The translations under genes were made by a program, and so were the position numbers. From contig JASBVV010000032.1 of assembly GCA_029960885.1 (NCBI GenBank), positions 1 to 57,295 of the forward strand: 57,295 nt of DNA. The letters run 5' to 3'. Shown here piece after piece: positions 26,149-35,437 of this stretch (its first letter is position 1; every line of letters begins with the position of its first letter). The notes under the pieces are model-generated. The model saw nothing but the letters and a program-made list of their open reading frames with translations, searched no databases and was not told the origin of the DNA. This DNA comes from Kyrpidia sp. (GTDB taxonomy: Bacteria; Bacillota; Bacilli; Kyrpidiales; Kyrpidiaceae).

Positions 26149-26517
26149 ATGACAATCATGTTCATTCAGTACGGAATGGGGATTGATCTGCACGGGCAGG
26201 ATGTGACCACGGCCGCTGTTCGCGCCGTTCGAGACGCCATTCACCGCAATTCGATGCCGGGGCTTCGGGGCGTGATCCCATCCGGTGATTTGCGGGACAT
26301 GGCGGTCAAGGTGCAGCTCGGCGTTCCCGCCGACCTGGAAAAGCTGGATCTCGAACGCGTTCGGGCGGAGTTCCCGTATGGGCGCATCGAGGTGGAAACG
26401 ATGTCGGGGGGATTGGCCGCCACCAGCGGTGTGGTGATGCCGGATGAAGGCGACCGCAACGACTTGGCGTTCATTGTGGTGGCGGCGGTTCAGGTGGGCT
26501 ACAACGAGGAGGCATGA
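26149..26517 (+). CDS. Lin0512 family protein
   Basis: A 122-residue protein of the Lin0512 family, conserved in Firmicutes and actinobacteria and of unknown function. Diagnostic stretches are 'FIQYGMGIDLHGQDVTTAAV', 'AIHRNSMPGLRGVIP' and 'MAVKVQLGVPADLEKLD'. The ATG at 26149 has AGGAGGTG at 26132-26139. The next gene (glutaredoxin) starts three bases after its stop, so the two are translationally linked. No catalytic motif is evident; the shape suggests a small alpha/beta oligomeric protein. Confidence 0.85.
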   Translation: MTIMFIQYGMGIDLHGQDVTTAAVRAVRDAIHRNSMPGLRGVIPSGDLRDMAVKVQLGVPADLEKLDLERVRAEFPYGRIEVETMSGGLAATSGVVMPDEGDRNDLAFIVVAAVQVGYNEEA

Positions 26518-26520
26518 GCC

Positions 26521-26814
26521 GTGTTTGTGGATGTCCAGCAGGCGACGGACCGTCCGAAGGTCGTTCTGTATACCGGCGCATTCTGTGGAAAGTGCCGCTT
26601 TGCCCGGGAGTTTCTCGCCCGGCAGGGAGTTCCGTTTGAAGAAGTCCCTGTTTATCGTCCGGGCGTGATCGAGGAACTGTTGAACCGCACCGGGATGATG
26701 GCGGCCCCGACCCTCAAGGTCGGGCAGGATTACGTGGCCGGCTACGATCCGATGCGATTTGCCGCTGTGCTCGTGAAGCACGGATGGATCAAGGATGAGC
26801 CGCCGTTGCCTTAA
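26521..26814 (+). CDS. Glutaredoxin-like protein
   Basis: A 97-residue thioredoxin-fold protein with redox motif Cys22-Gly-Lys-Cys25 in 'LYTGAFCGKCRFAREFLA', the cis-Pro in 'AAPTLKVG' and a C-terminal helix after 'GYDPMRFAAVL'. It starts with GTG at 26521, three bases behind the Lin0512 stop. This is a NrdH/glutaredoxin-type dithiol protein; the partner reductase is not visible. The next frame overlaps its end, but the likely downstream start is at 26885. Confidence 0.88.
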   Translation: MFVDVQQATDRPKVVLYTGAFCGKCRFAREFLARQGVPFEEVPVYRPGVIEELLNRTGMMAAPTLKVGQDYVAGYDPMRFAAVLVKHGWIKDEPPLP

Positions 26815-26884
26815 GAAACGGCGCTTTGGCGGGAAAAAGGTGGCCGGCGGAGGGGGATGGAGCCGTCGGAGGAGGGTTGGTGCG

Positions 26885-29020
26885 GTGGGTAAACCGGGAG
26901 AGACCCCTGCATTGGAGTTTCACCGCGAATTTCGACAGGAAGTACAAACCATATTAGCTATTATATGTAGATTGACCCGGGCGAAGGGAGGATGGATCAC
27001 CTTGCTGGCCCCTGATGGCACCTTTTCCCCCGCGGCTGCGGTTGATCTGCCCGACGTTCTCGCCCGGGACGATTGCTCCGGGTTGCGAAGCGGCCTCTGT
27101 TGCTGTCAAAGACAGCTTCTGGAAGGGCGGCTGTCTTCGACGGTCAACTATCTCGTGTGTGAGCGTTTGGAAGAACTGGAAGGGCAGGAGGCGAACACCC
27201 GGATTCACGCCAGCGTCCCGTTGGTTGTATGCGGAGAGCCAGCCGGGGTGATGAACCTGCTTTTGCCTCGGGATCAGTTTTTTTCCGAGTCGGATCTCGA
27301 GCTGGCGACCATGGTCGGCCGGGCGCTGGAGACCGTCTTGATGCGGCAGTTTCAGTATGCTTCGGTCGAATCTCGTAAAATGGAGGCAGAATACCAGCTC
27401 GCCGTCCTGCTCAATGAATTTCCCGGCCTGGTGATGTTCTGCGAACCTTCGGGCCGCATCTCGTTCATCAACGATATCGGAAAACAATATCTCGGCTTTC
27501 ACAAGCTTGAAGATATCCAGCGATATCGCATCTTTGACGATGTGCCGGTGTTGTTGGACTTGTTTTCCACGGAGGCGGCCGGAACGGGAGAGCGAGTGTG
27601 GAAAGGGGAGGCGGTGCTCCATTCCCTGGCCGGGGATCGCGTTCAGGTCCTGTTGACCGCGTTCTCTCCTTCCGCCCATGTGAAGTCCCGGTCGTTCGTC
27701 GTCATCGCCACGGACATCAGTGAACGCAAGCGTTTGGAAGAACGACTGCGTCAACTGGCCGATTACGACTCACTGACCGGGGTTTACAACCGTCGGCGCT
27801 TTCAGGAAGAATTGGCCCGGGTATTGACCGGGACCGATCGGGGCACCCTGCTCTTCGTCGATTTTGACAATTTCAAAGCCATCAATGATAACTTGGGGCA
27901 CCGGGCGGGGGACGAACTGTTGAATGCCTTGATCGGATCCTTGCGTGAGGTGGTGGATGGTCGGGGATTTGTCGGCAGGCTCGGCGGGGATGAATTCGCT
28001 CTGTTTGTTCCGGGTGCCACGGTGGAACAGGCCCGGGTGCTCGGGGAGGCCATCGAACGGGCTTTTCGCCGTCACCGGGTGTTCTTGGACGGAAGGCGGG
28101 TGATCATGACGGCGAGCATCGGGATTGCCGAATACCCATCCTCCGGGTCCACCGTCGAGCAGCTGCTGGCACATGCCGACACGGCCATGTACACGGCCAA
28201 GCGGACGGGGGCTCACGTGCACGTGTACGATCCCTTTCAACGGGAGGAGACCGCCACCACCCAGGAACTGTTGTGGGCGACCCGAATTCGCGAGGCGTTG
28301 GAAAAAGACGGATTGGTGCTGTATGCGCAGCCGATTTTGGACCTGCATTTGAGAACGGTGACGCGGTACGAGTTGTTGCTGCGGATGCGGGGAGACAACG
28401 AGGAGTTGATCAGCCCCAAAGCTTTCCTCGGAGTGGCGGAAAAAACCGATCTCATCCACCGTATTGACATATGGGTGGCCCGGGAAGCGATCCGGCTGCT
28501 CGATCGCATTCGTTCGTACCGGCCCGGGGTGTGTTTCCATGTCAACTTATCCGCCCGGGTTTTCAGCGACCGGCTGTTTCCGAATCTGTTGGCTGAGGAG
28601 CTTTCCCGCACGAACGTCGATCCGTCCCAATTGCTGTTTGAAATCACGGAAACGGCGGCCATCGAAGATTACGCACGGGCCCGCTCCTTTGTCCACACAG
28701 TCCGCAACATGGGGTTCCGATTTGCCCTGGATGATTTTGGGATTGGATTTTCGTCTCTGTACTCCTTAAAATATCTTCCGCTGGACTATTTAAAAATCGA
28801 TGGTGTGTTCATTCAAGATCTGGCGCGGAATCGGGTGGATCAGTCTTTGGTCAAAGGACTGACCGTCTCCATGCGGGAGTTGGGAATTCAAACCATCGCA
28901 GAGTTCGTCGAGGATGAGCAGACCATCGACCTCTTGTTGGAATATGGTGTGAATTATGCCCAGGGATTCCATGTAGGGCGACCTCAGCCGATCTCCGACA
29001 TCGTCGAACGGACGGCCTGA
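26885..29020 (+). CDS. GAF-PAS-GGDEF-EAL cyclic-di-GMP turnover protein
   Basis: A 711-residue soluble protein. The GAF domain (about 15-155) has a Cys cluster ('SGLCCCQRQL' at 69-78, with Cys64 and Cys92) that might bind metal or sense redox. A PAS domain spans about 165-285. The GGDEF domain has intact 'GRLGGDEFALF' near 367, but no RxxD inhibitory site at the usual position. The EAL domain starts 'YELLLRM' near 495 and has 'VNLSARVF', 'EITETAAIED', 'LDDFGIGFSSL', 'LKIDG' and 'QGFHVGRP'. Both domains look potentially active, so it may make and degrade c-di-GMP. The GTG at 26885 has GGAGGAGGG upstream; an ATG at 26795 would overlap the glutaredoxin gene. Confidence 0.9.
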   Translation: MGKPGETPALEFHREFRQEVQTILAIICRLTRAKGGWITLLAPDGTFSPAAAVDLPDVLARDDCSGLRSGLCCCQRQLLEGRLSSTVNYLVCERLEELEGQEANTRIHASVPLVVCGEPAGVMNLLLPRDQFFSESDLELATMVGRALETVLMRQFQYASVESRKMEAEYQLAVLLNEFPGLVMFCEPSGRISFINDIGKQYLGFHKLEDIQRYRIFDDVPVLLDLFSTEAAGTGERVWKGEAVLHSLAGDRVQVLLTAFSPSAHVKSRSFVVIATDISERKRLEERLRQLADYDSLTGVYNRRRFQEELARVLTGTDRGTLLFVDFDNFKAINDNLGHRAGDELLNALIGSLREVVDGRGFVGRLGGDEFALFVPGATVEQARVLGEAIERAFRRHRVFLDGRRVIMTASIGIAEYPSSGSTVEQLLAHADTAMYTAKRTGAHVHVYDPFQREETATTQELLWATRIREALEKDGLVLYAQPILDLHLRTVTRYELLLRMRGDNEELISPKAFLGVAEKTDLIHRIDIWVAREAIRLLDRIRSYRPGVCFHVNLSARVFSDRLFPNLLAEELSRTNVDPSQLLFEITETAAIEDYARARSFVHTVRNMGFRFALDDFGIGFSSLYSLKYLPLDYLKIDGVFIQDLARNRVDQSLVKGLTVSMRELGIQTIAEFVEDEQTIDLLLEYGVNYAQGFHVGRPQPISDIVERTA

Positions 29021-29107
29021 AGGGCTTCTGGCCGGCCGGGGATAATCGCCAAATTCTCTTGGTGCGGGGCGCTCGTCCAAACCGGTTTCCCCTTTCTCCC
29101 ATAGCTT

Positions 29108-29759
29108 GTGGGGAGAAGGGGGGACAGCATCGTGCAATTGCTGAACTGGGTGCATCAGTACGGCGGGAAACTGGATCTGCTCGCCGCAGGCGCTGGGGAT
29201 CCGCGTACTTTCCATGTCCCTGGGCAGTCCGCCCGCCGGGCCGCCTTCCGAGGATCCGGCGGTCCAGGCGGTGGAATCGGCCTGGGACAAGGGGATCGTG
29301 GTGACGGTAGCGGCCGGCAACGACGGACCTGGCAACGGCACCATCAGTTCGCCGGGGGACAGCCCCCGGGTGATCACCGTGGGTGCGGCGGACGACCGGC
29401 GCACAGTTCCCCAGGAGGACGATGTGGTGGCGTCCTTTTCCAGTCGGGGGCCGACGAACGAAGGCGTCACGAAACCGGATGTGACGGCGCCCGGTGTGGG
29501 CATCATCTCCCTGCGCGCTCCGGGATCGTTTCTCGACAAAGTCGTGAAAAATGCCCGGGTGGGCGATGCGTACTTTCGCCTGTCGGGGACGAGTATGGCG
29601 ACGCCCATTGTCGCGGGGACGGCGGCTCAGCTCTTGCAAAAAGACCCGGCCATGACCCCGGACGAGGTCAAGGCCGCGCTCATGAACAACGCCTTCGACC
29701 TTCGCGACGACCCGAGGGCCCAGGGGCGGGGCGAAGTCCGGGTGGGCGCTCTGTTGTAA
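29108..29759 (+). pseudogene. Subtilisin-like serine protease (S8) fragment with frameshift
   Basis: The C-terminal half of a subtilase is clear: oxyanion Asn in 'VVTVAAGNDGPGNGT', then 'FSSRGPTNEGVTKPDVTAPG', and catalytic Ser in 'LSGTSMATPIVAGTAAQLL'. Just upstream, 'IVQLLNWVHQYGGKL' (one frame) and 'LGIRVLSMSLGSPP' (another frame) are neighbouring pieces of the same fold. They are separated by an indel near 29170-29190. The domain carrying the catalytic Asp and His, and any signal peptide, is absent. A strong terminator follows. The intact C-terminal frame begins at ATG 29214, but no active protease could be made. Confidence 0.8.
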
Positions 29760-29801
29760 CGGAAAAGTTCAAAAAAGGGCTGTCTCCAAAGCCATCGTCA
29801 G

Positions 29802-29829
29802 AAGGGCCGGCGGAGAAGGGCCCTTTTTT
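29802..29829 (+). terminator. Intrinsic terminator after the subtilase remnant
   Basis: AAGGGCC (29802-29808) pairs with GGCCCTT (29819-29825), and a run of six T follows at 29824-29829. It lies in the gap before the convergent pfpI gene. Confidence 0.75.
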
Positions 29830-29870
29830 CTGCGTGCGTCGCGTCCGGGAGTCTCCGGATGCCGGCGAAT

Positions 29871-30422
29871 TCACCGTCCGAGCCGTTTCAGGAATTCCCT
29901 CATGAATCCGGGCAAATCCGGCCATGCGTGGCCAGAAACCAGGTTTCCGTCCACATGGACGGTTTCGTTCACATACCGGGCTCCCATCGACTCGACCGAG
30001 GGCCGGCATGCGATGTATGCGGTGAGAGACCGGTTTTTCATGAGATCGGGTACAGTCTCAAGAACCTGGGCCGCGTGACAAATCGCGCCCACCGGTTTAC
30101 CCGTTTCAAAAAAGTGGCGGACGATGGCCGGCAGGGCCGGATTGAGGCGGATGTATTCCGGCGCTCGCCCGCCGGGGATAATGAGGCCGTCGTATTCCTC
30201 GGGGTTCACTTCTTCGAAGGACAAATGGGCCTGAATCTGATAGCCCGGTTTTTCCGTGTAGGTCTCCCATGTTTCGAAATCGTGGACCACGGTATGGAGG
30301 GTTTTCGTTGAGGGGGCGGCGATCACAGCCTCGATGCTTTCTTCGAGAAGCCGGTAATACGGGTAGTAAATCTCCAGGGCTTCCACCGCATCGCCGGCGG
30401 TAATGAGTACTTTTTTCGCCAT
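29871..30422 (-). CDS. DJ-1/PfpI family protein
   Basis: A 183-residue class I glutamine amidotransferase-like protein. The nucleophile Cys sits in the elbow 'PVGAICHAAQVLE' followed by His. Other typical stretches are 'YDGLIIPGGRAPEYIR' and 'VHVDGNLVSGHAWPDLPGFM'. Members act as glyoxalases, deglycases or chaperones; older names call them proteases. The ATG at 30422 has GAGAGGAGGTAGG just upstream. It is monocistronic and convergent with the subtilase remnant. Confidence 0.92.
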   Translation of the reverse strand: MAKKVLITAGDAVEALEIYYPYYRLLEESIEAVIAAPSTKTLHTVVHDFETWETYTEKPGYQIQAHLSFEEVNPEEYDGLIIPGGRAPEYIRLNPALPAIVRHFFETGKPVGAICHAAQVLETVPDLMKNRSLTAYIACRPSVESMGARYVNETVHVDGNLVSGHAWPDLPGFMREFLKRLGR

Positions 30423-30619
30423 GATCCTACCTCCTCTCGGACGTGGTTTCATTGTATCATAGGTGCGGGGGACCGCCCAATGCGACTCCGCCGGCGCCTT
30501 GTCGGTGCGGTTTGTCGACCCGCTGCAGATGCGTACAGAAATGTGAGGAGATGTTTACATATTCTTTGAATCCGATTTGCAAGCGGCCGCTACAATGGTG
30601 ACGGAGGGGGAGATGCGCA

Positions 30620-31420
30620 GTGCGCTTTCGGGCGGCATTTTTCGATGTGGACGGGACGCTGCTGACCAAGGACATGCGGTTGCCGGAATCGGTCAAGCGA
30701 GCCGTGGCTCTTCTTCGGGAACACGGCGTGGTTGTCGGGATTGCCACGGGCCGTTCCTACGCTCACACTGAGGACGTCATGAGACGATTGGGTATTGACG
30801 TGGCCGTTCTCAACAACGGCGGCCTGGCTCTGCGGGAAGGGCGGATTCTTGGTCACCGCCCGATTCGGCCGGAGCGGATTGAACGGATTCTCGAGGACGT
30901 CCGGGAGGCCGGCCACGGAATCGTGCTGCATGGAAAGGATTTCACCGTGGTGAACAAGCCCGATGATGCGTACTTCCTTGAAGCGTACAACTATCTGCGC
31001 GTGCCTTTTCCCAACTTGCTCCGCGGCCCCTATCTCGGTGAACCGGTCTACCAAATCAATCTGTTTTGCCCCGAAAACGAGGTGCAGCGGTATATCGAGG
31101 CGTATCCTGATCTTGCCTTCCGCCGGTGGTTCCCGGGGTCTCACGACGTGAATGCGGCCGGGGTGCACAAGGCGGAAGGCATTGCGGCGGTCCTGGATGA
31201 GCTCGGGATTTCCTGGGACGAGGTGATCGCCTTTGGCGACGCCGATAACGATGTGCACATGTTGCGGGCGGCCGGGCTCGGGGTGGCGATGGACGGCGGG
31301 ATGAAAGTCGCCCGGGACGCGGCCGACGTGGTCATCGGTCGACCGGAAGAGGATGCGATATGGAATTTTGTCAGCCGGGAGCTTCTTCAGCCGGTCCCTG
31401 CCTGGCCCGACATGGGATGA
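30620..31420 (+). CDS. HAD-superfamily Cof-type phosphatase (YkrA-like)
   Basis: A 266-residue HAD hydrolase. Motif I is 'AFFDVDGTLLTKDM' with the nucleophile Asp, motif II 'VGIATGRSY', motif III Lys in 'GVHKAEGIAAVLDELGI' and motif IV 'IAFGDADNDVHML'. The type IIB cap lies between motifs II and III. It probably dephosphorylates small sugar phosphates or flavin/pyridoxal-type substrates; specificity is not readable. It starts with GTG (30620) after GGAGGGGG. It is followed by the small CDGSH gene on the same strand. Confidence 0.92.
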   Translation: MRFRAAFFDVDGTLLTKDMRLPESVKRAVALLREHGVVVGIATGRSYAHTEDVMRRLGIDVAVLNNGGLALREGRILGHRPIRPERIERILEDVREAGHGIVLHGKDFTVVNKPDDAYFLEAYNYLRVPFPNLLRGPYLGEPVYQINLFCPENEVQRYIEAYPDLAFRRWFPGSHDVNAAGVHKAEGIAAVLDELGISWDEVIAFGDADNDVHMLRAAGLGVAMDGGMKVARDAADVVIGRPEEDAIWNFVSRELLQPVPAWPDMG

Positions 31421-31475
31421 TGGTTTAGAATGGTGAGTAAGCCGCTGTCTGATGTGCAAAGAGAGGGGGTGGACC

Positions 31476-31676
31476 ATGGCGGATGTGACGATCCGGCTTC
31501 GGGACAATGGGCCGTACTTGGTGACCGGCCCGGTCGAGCTGGTGGATACGGAAGGTCGCGCTTTTGAGGTCGAGGCGTCTTTTGCCCTGTGTCGATGTGG
31601 ACATTCCGGCAAGAAACCGTTTTGTGACGGCACCCATCGCACCGTGGAGTTTCAGGATCAGACCCGAGCGAAATAA
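31476..31676 (+). CDS. CDGSH iron-sulfur domain protein
   Basis: A 66-residue protein with the complete [2Fe-2S]-binding motif of the CDGSH/mitoNEET family in 'CRCGHSGKKPFCDGTH': Cys39, Cys41, Cys50 and His54 are the three-Cys-one-His ligands. The N-terminal part forms the small beta strands of the fold. The ATG at 31476 is preceded by GAGAGGGGG. A strong intrinsic terminator follows. A redox or Fe-S transfer role is general for the family; nothing more specific is shown. Confidence 0.92.
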   Translation: MADVTIRLRDNGPYLVTGPVELVDTEGRAFEVEASFALCRCGHSGKKPFCDGTHRTVEFQDQTRAK

Positions 31677-31689
31677 CCGTTCATTGCAG

Positions 31690-31737
31690 GAAAAAGCCGT
31701 CGTGAGGGGCCAAGGTTGCACCCTCGCGGCGGTTTTT
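31690..31737 (+). terminator. Intrinsic terminator after the CDGSH gene
   Basis: CCGTCGTGAGGG (31697-31708) pairs with CCCTCGCGGCGG (31721-31732), using G-T wobbles, around a 12-base loop. TTTTT follows at 31733-31737. Confidence 0.8.
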
Positions 31738-31826
31738 GCTGTTTTGACTGCCCCATAACAGGTCCACAAAACTGTCACAGTTAATGATACAGATTTACAG
31801 ATTTCGCGAAACAGGTTGTCGGAGCG

Positions 31827-31855
31827 TTGACTTTTCACGGAATGTATACTACATT
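31827..31855 (+). promoter_or_regulatory. SigA-type promoter upstream of the pdh operon
   Basis: TTGACT (31827-31832), 17 bases, TACATT (31850-31855). The surrounding 31740-31990 stretch is unusually AT-rich for this window. A second candidate is an extended -10, TGCTATAAC at 31939-31947, closer to the gene. Either could start the pyruvate dehydrogenase transcript. Confidence 0.5.
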
Positions 31856-31979
31856 AATCACAACGAAAAACTCCTGTAAAAAAGGCATTTCTCGACCGAT
31901 CGTCCGTTTGGCCGCCCCTGTACCACGATGTGAAGGTATGCTATAACAGATCTTATCTGGAATATAACACAGGTGATAA

Positions 31980-33081
<1,102 letters not shown>

Positions 33082-33084
33082 GCC

Positions 33085-34065
33085 ATGGCGCAGATGACGA
33101 TGATCCAGGCGATTACTGACGCGATGCGGATCGAGTTGGAACGGGATCCGAATGTGTTGGTGTTCGGGGAGGATGTGGGGGTCAACGGAGGCGTATTCCG
33201 GGCGACGGCCGGGCTCCAGGAGCAGTTTGGAGAACAGCGGGTGTTCGACACGCCGCTCGCGGAGTCGGGCATCGGCGGGCTTGCGGTGGGGTTGGCGATT
33301 CAAGGGTTTCGGCCTGTGGCGGAGATCCAGTTTTTCGGCTTTGTGTTTGAGGCGTTCGATGCCATCGCTTCCCAGGCGGCCCGGCTGCGGTACCGGTCCG
33401 GGGGGCGGTACCATGCGCCCATTGTGTTTCGTTCCCCGTTCGGCGGGGGTGTAAAAACCCCGGAGTTGCACGCCGACAGCCTCGAGGGATTGTTTGCGCA
33501 GACTCCCGGGGTCAAGGTGGTCATTCCGTCGAATCCGTACGACGCCAAGGGATTATTGATTTCGGCCATTCGCGACAATGACCCGGTCATCTTTCTCGAG
33601 CACATGAAGCTGTATCGCTCGTTCCGCCAAGAGGTGCCCGAAGGCGAATATACGGTACCCTTGGGGAAGGCGGCCGTGGTTCGGCAAGGTGCGGATGTCA
33701 CCGTGGTGACGTACGGGGCCATGGTGCACACGGCGCTGAAGGCGGCGGAAAAAGCGGCGGAATCCCGGGGCGTCCAGGTCGAGGTGATCGATCTGCGGAC
33801 GGTGAGCCCGCTCGATATCGAGACCATCGTGGAGTCGGTGAAAAAAACGAACCGGGCCGTGGTGGTTCAGGAGGCTCAGCGAAAGGCCGGGGTAGCCGCG
33901 GAAGTGGCGGCGCAAATTAATGAGCGGGCGATTCTGCATTTGGAGGCGCCGGTATTGCGGGTGACCTCGCCGGACACGGTGTACCCCTTCGCGGCGATTG
34001 AGGATCAGTGGTTGCCCGGGGTGGGGCGGGTTGTCAAAGCCATCGAAGAAGTGCTCGATTTTTGA
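33085..34065 (+). CDS. pdhB: Pyruvate dehydrogenase E1 beta subunit
   Basis: A 326-residue transketolase-type beta subunit. Typical stretches are '[20 protein letters not shown]' near the N-terminus, '[19 protein letters not shown]' and '[20 protein letters not shown]'. The C-terminal domain has '[17 protein letters not shown]'. It forms the alpha2beta2 E1 heterotetramer with the product of the upstream gene. The ATG at 33085 lies three bases behind the E1-alpha stop, so translation is coupled. Confidence 0.95.
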   Translation: MAQMTMIQAITDAMRIELERDPNVLVFGEDVGVNGGVFRATAGLQEQFGEQRVFDTPLAESGIGGLAVGLAIQGFRPVAEIQFFGFVFEAFDAIASQAARLRYRSGGRYHAPIVFRSPFGGGVKTPELHADSLEGLFAQTPGVKVVIPSNPYDAKGLLISAIRDNDPVIFLEHMKLYRSFRQEVPEGEYTVPLGKAAVVRQGADVTVVTYGAMVHTALKAAEKAAESRGVQVEVIDLRTVSPLDIETIVESVKKTNRAVVVQEAQRKAGVAAEVAAQINERAILHLEAPVLRVTSPDTVYPFAAIEDQWLPGVGRVVKAIEEVLDF

Positions 34066-34084
34066 AGGCGAGGAGGGGGCGGCC

Positions 34085-35413
34085 GTGGCGGATTTTGTGT
34101 TTCGTCTGCCGGACATCGGGGAAGGCATTCACGAAGGGGAGATCGTCCGGTGGCTGGTGAAGCCCGGTGACGAGGTGGAAGAAGACCAGCCGTTGTGTGA
34201 GGTGCAAAACGACAAAGCACTGGTAGAAATTCCTAGCCCAGTCAAAGGGAAGGTCAAAGAAGTGAAAGTGGAGGCGGGCTCCGTGGCCGTGGTGGGCGAC
34301 CCCTTGGTGGTCCTCGAAGCGGCGGACGGGACGGTTCGGAAGGCGCCGGGCGCAGATGGGGCGAAGGGAGCGGAAGGCGCACCCCCAACGGCTCAGGCCG
34401 TACCGGATGCCCGGGCGGACGGTCGGGCGAAGGCGGACATGGAGGTTGCGCGGGAGGGCGTCCCGGGGAAATCTGCGTCCAACGGGGCGTCCGAGCCGGG
34501 GGCCGCCACGATTCTGGCCACACCGGGGGTGAGGAAATTGGCCCGGGAGAGGGGCGTGGATCTCACCCGGCTTCGCGGTACCGGGCGCAACGGCCGCATC
34601 ACCCGGGAGGATGTGATCCGGGCGGCCGAAGGCCCCGCTCCCGAGGCGGTGCCGGCGGAGTCCGGGATGCCTGAAAGCGCCGGGGTGGAGGTTCCCCCGG
34701 CGGAGACCGGGGCCCGGGAAGAACGGGTGCCCTTGGCCGGGATCCGCAAGGTGATCGCCCAGGCGATGGTGAAATCGGTGTACACCGCGCCCCATGTGAC
34801 GGTGATGGATGAAGTGGACGTCTCGAAGTTGGTGGCCCTTCGGGAGAAGGCCAAACCCTTGGCGGAAAGGCGGGGGGTAAAGCTCACATACCTGCCGTTT
34901 ATCGTCAAAGCGGCCATCGCCGGGCTGCGCGTCCATCCATCGTTGAATGCGTCCATCGACGATGAGAAAGGTGAAATCGTCTATAAGAAATATTATAATA
35001 TCGGCATCGCCACCGATACGGACCGCGGTCTGCTGGTGCCGGTGGTCAAAGATGCGGAGCGGAAAAACGTGTGGATGCTGGCGGCGGAAATTCGCGATCT
35101 GGCCGAACGGGCCCGGGCCGGCAAGCTTGCGCCCCAGGACATGAAGGGCGGCACCTTCTCCATCACCAACATCGGGGTGGAGGGCGGATTATTTTTCACG
35201 CCGGTGATCAATTATCCGGAGGTGGCCATCCTGGGGGTCGGACGCATCACCGAGAAACCGGTGGTCCGGGACGGGCGGGTGGCGGTGGCACCGGTGATGG
35301 CCCTGTCGCTCAGTTTTGACCACCGATTGATCGACGGGGCGGAAGCCCAGCGGTATGTGAACGATGTGAAGCGGTTGTTGGAGGATCCCGATCTTTTAAC
35401 CCTGGAGGTGTAA
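34085..35413 (+). CDS. pdhC: Dihydrolipoamide acetyltransferase (E2) of pyruvate dehydrogenase
   Basis: A 442-residue acyltransferase core protein. One lipoyl domain (1-80) carries the lipoylated Lys44 in 'CEVQNDKALVEIPSP'. An Ala/Pro/Gly-rich linker follows, then a peripheral subunit-binding domain near 142-178 ('ATPGVRKLARERGVDLTRL', then 'TGRNGRITREDV'). The catalytic domain (about 215-442) has the active His in 'SLSFDHRLIDGAEAQRYV'. The start is the GTG at 34085 with GAGGAGGGGG upstream. It is intact and in the usual order after E1-beta. Confidence 0.95.
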   Translation: MADFVFRLPDIGEGIHEGEIVRWLVKPGDEVEEDQPLCEVQNDKALVEIPSPVKGKVKEVKVEAGSVAVVGDPLVVLEAADGTVRKAPGADGAKGAEGAPPTAQAVPDARADGRAKADMEVAREGVPGKSASNGASEPGAATILATPGVRKLARERGVDLTRLRGTGRNGRITREDVIRAAEGPAPEAVPAESGMPESAGVEVPPAETGAREERVPLAGIRKVIAQAMVKSVYTAPHVTVMDEVDVSKLVALREKAKPLAERRGVKLTYLPFIVKAAIAGLRVHPSLNASIDDEKGEIVYKKYYNIGIATDTDRGLLVPVVKDAERKNVWMLAAEIRDLAERARAGKLAPQDMKGGTFSITNIGVEGGLFFTPVINYPEVAILGVGRITEKPVVRDGRVAVAPVMALSLSFDHRLIDGAEAQRYVNDVKRLLEDPDLLTLEV

Positions 35414-35437
35414 CATGGTCGTCGGGGAACCACCGAG

